Source: UBA5359 sp002410925 [NCBI: bacterium UBP13_UBA5359]
GTDB taxonomy: Bacteria > UBP13 > UBA5359
NCBI GenBank assembly: GCA_002410925.1
Contig: DHPR01000038.1
Coordinates: 1 to 23,760 of the forward strand
Length of the DNA: 23,760 bases
Direction of reading: 5' to 3'
Of this stretch, positions 22,913 to 23,760 are shown piece by piece. The stretch's first letter is position 1; every line of letters begins with the position of its first letter. Both the position numbers and the translations under genes were made by a program. The notes under the pieces are model-generated. The model saw nothing but the letters and a program-made list of their open reading frames with translations, was not told where the DNA came from and ran no database searches.

Positions 22913-23755
22913 ATGGTGGAGCGTTTTGTGGTTTATTTTCTTTTCATATTAGTCATCATCAGTCGCATAGCGACCTTCGGAAGATTACATGGCGTCAGCT
23001 CCGATGAGTATTTTTATACTCTTGTAGGAAGAGAGATCCTGGCATCAATTACCGGTGACCAAATAGATCTCAAAATCATCGATGCTCTGCATCCGCCTTT
23101 ATTTCCATATATACTGGCCTGGATATATAGATTGGCAGGAGAGAATACTATCGAAACAGGAAGAATTCTGGGGATAGCTCTCAGTCTTGGTGCCGTAATA
23201 TTTTTCTACAAAATAACGCTGCTCCATTTCAAATCTTCCCGGCAGGCATTGTGGGCTACAGCGCTATTTGCTTTCATTCCAGCTCTTTGGCGCGATGCCG
23301 ACAGGGTATGGGCGGATAATTTGGCGCTCTTTCTGATAACGGTTGCTATCTATGCGGTTTGCTTGAGCTTCCGTTTTAATAAGGGGCGATACTGGTTGTT
23401 TGCATGGCTGCTTCTGGCTGCAGCTACACTGACCAAGGAATATCTTGGAATCGTATTGCTGCCGGCATTTCTAGTTGCAATAATCTTATGGGCTTGTAAG
23501 AGCAGCAATAGGAGCTACGGCTTTATGCTGGCTGGTGCTATGCTCTTTATGCCGGTAATAGCGGTGGTTTGGCAATTAAAGCTCTCTGGATGGCCTAGAG
23601 CAGGCTATCTGGAGCAGATGCTCTCACCTGCACTGCTTGCACAAAGAGGCTCTTATCTTGGCATAGGAGGACCGAATTTACGTAAACTGTATGTTCAGAA
23701 TCTTAATCAGCGTGATTTTCCCTGGTCATATATTCTTCTAGGAGCCCAGTGCTAA
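22913..23755 (+). CDS. ArnT/PMT-like membrane glycosyltransferase, possibly truncated
   Basis: A 280-residue integral membrane protein with about seven hydrophobic segments. Acidic pair D31-E32 (SSDEYFY) after the first membrane segment and HPPLFPYILAW (60-70) are the signature of GT-C enzymes of the ArnT/PMT family, which move sugars from polyprenyl-phosphate carriers on the outer face of the membrane. Family members usually have 450-600 residues, so this frame, which stops at TAA 23753-23755, covers only the N-terminal half. A frameshift near 23745 or a true stop are both possible. ATG 22913 has no binding site; GTG 22928 has GGTGGAG (22915-22921) six bases upstream and may be the real start. 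Confidence 0.7.
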   Translation: MVERFVVYFLFILVIISRIATFGRLHGVSSDEYFYTLVGREILASITGDQIDLKIIDALHPPLFPYILAWIYRLAGENTIETGRILGIALSLGAVIFFYKITLLHFKSSRQALWATALFAFIPALWRDADRVWADNLALFLITVAIYAVCLSFRFNKGRYWLFAWLLLAAATLTKEYLGIVLLPAFLVAIILWACKSSNRSYGFMLAGAMLFMPVIAVVWQLKLSGWPRAGYLEQMLSPALLAQRGSYLGIGGPNLRKLYVQNLNQRDFPWSYILLGAQC

Positions 23756-23760
23756 AGGCG

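Overview
The window is a nearly complete S10-spc-alpha ribosomal-protein superoperon on the + strand (about 1-18000), followed by a short accessory region. The gene order, the zinc-ribbon forms of S14, L24, L36, S4 and adenylate kinase, the strong GGAGG-type ribosome binding sites and the many TTG starts point to a Bacillota organism, most likely in the Clostridia. No rRNA or other marker is present to name it more closely.

Layout: a probable end of tuf (1-23); S10 block rpsJ-rplC-rplD-rplW-rplB-rpsS-rplV-rpsC-rplP-rpmC-rpsQ (74-5500); spc block rplN-rplX-rplE-[EF-G paralogue]-rpsZ-rpsH-rplF-rplR-rpsE-rpmD-rplO-secY-adk-map (5513-14648); alpha block infA-rpmJ-rpsM-rpsK-rpsD-rpoA-rplQ (14679-18001); a probable terminator (18046-18076); then truA, a membrane-anchored or exported alkaline phosphatase, a rhamnulokinase-type sugar kinase and a TIM-barrel sugar isomerase/epimerase (18156-22411), closed by a perfect 18-bp hairpin (22434-22472). 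A solitary groES lies on the minus strand (22499-22780), and diverging from it is a PMT/ArnT-like membrane glycosyltransferase whose frame stops 5 bases before the window ends.

The most unusual feature is a full-length EF-G-like GTPase inserted between rplE and rpsZ, normally one of the tightest gene pairs in bacteria. It has an excellent ribosome binding site but no ATG, GTG or TTG at the right distance. It appears to start at ACG (6921) or ATT (6915), or else far upstream inside rplE without a binding site. Second, several spacers in the superoperon are long and contain inverted repeats, alternative pairings or degenerate 7-nt tandem repeats (rpsJ-rplC, rpsS-rplV, rplV-rpsC, rpmC-rpsQ, rplN-rplX, EF-G-rpsZ, rpmJ-rpsM). 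These could be regulatory leaders or decayed repeat insertions. Third, groES has no groEL beside it and no visible CIRCE operator.

The genes of the first 18 kb together make ribosomal proteins, a translocation-type factor, the Sec channel, initiation factor IF-1, N-terminal methionine removal, adenylate balance and the RNA polymerase alpha subunit. I see no phage, IS element, CRISPR array or defence system. All structure calls were made by eye and none was folded computationally.
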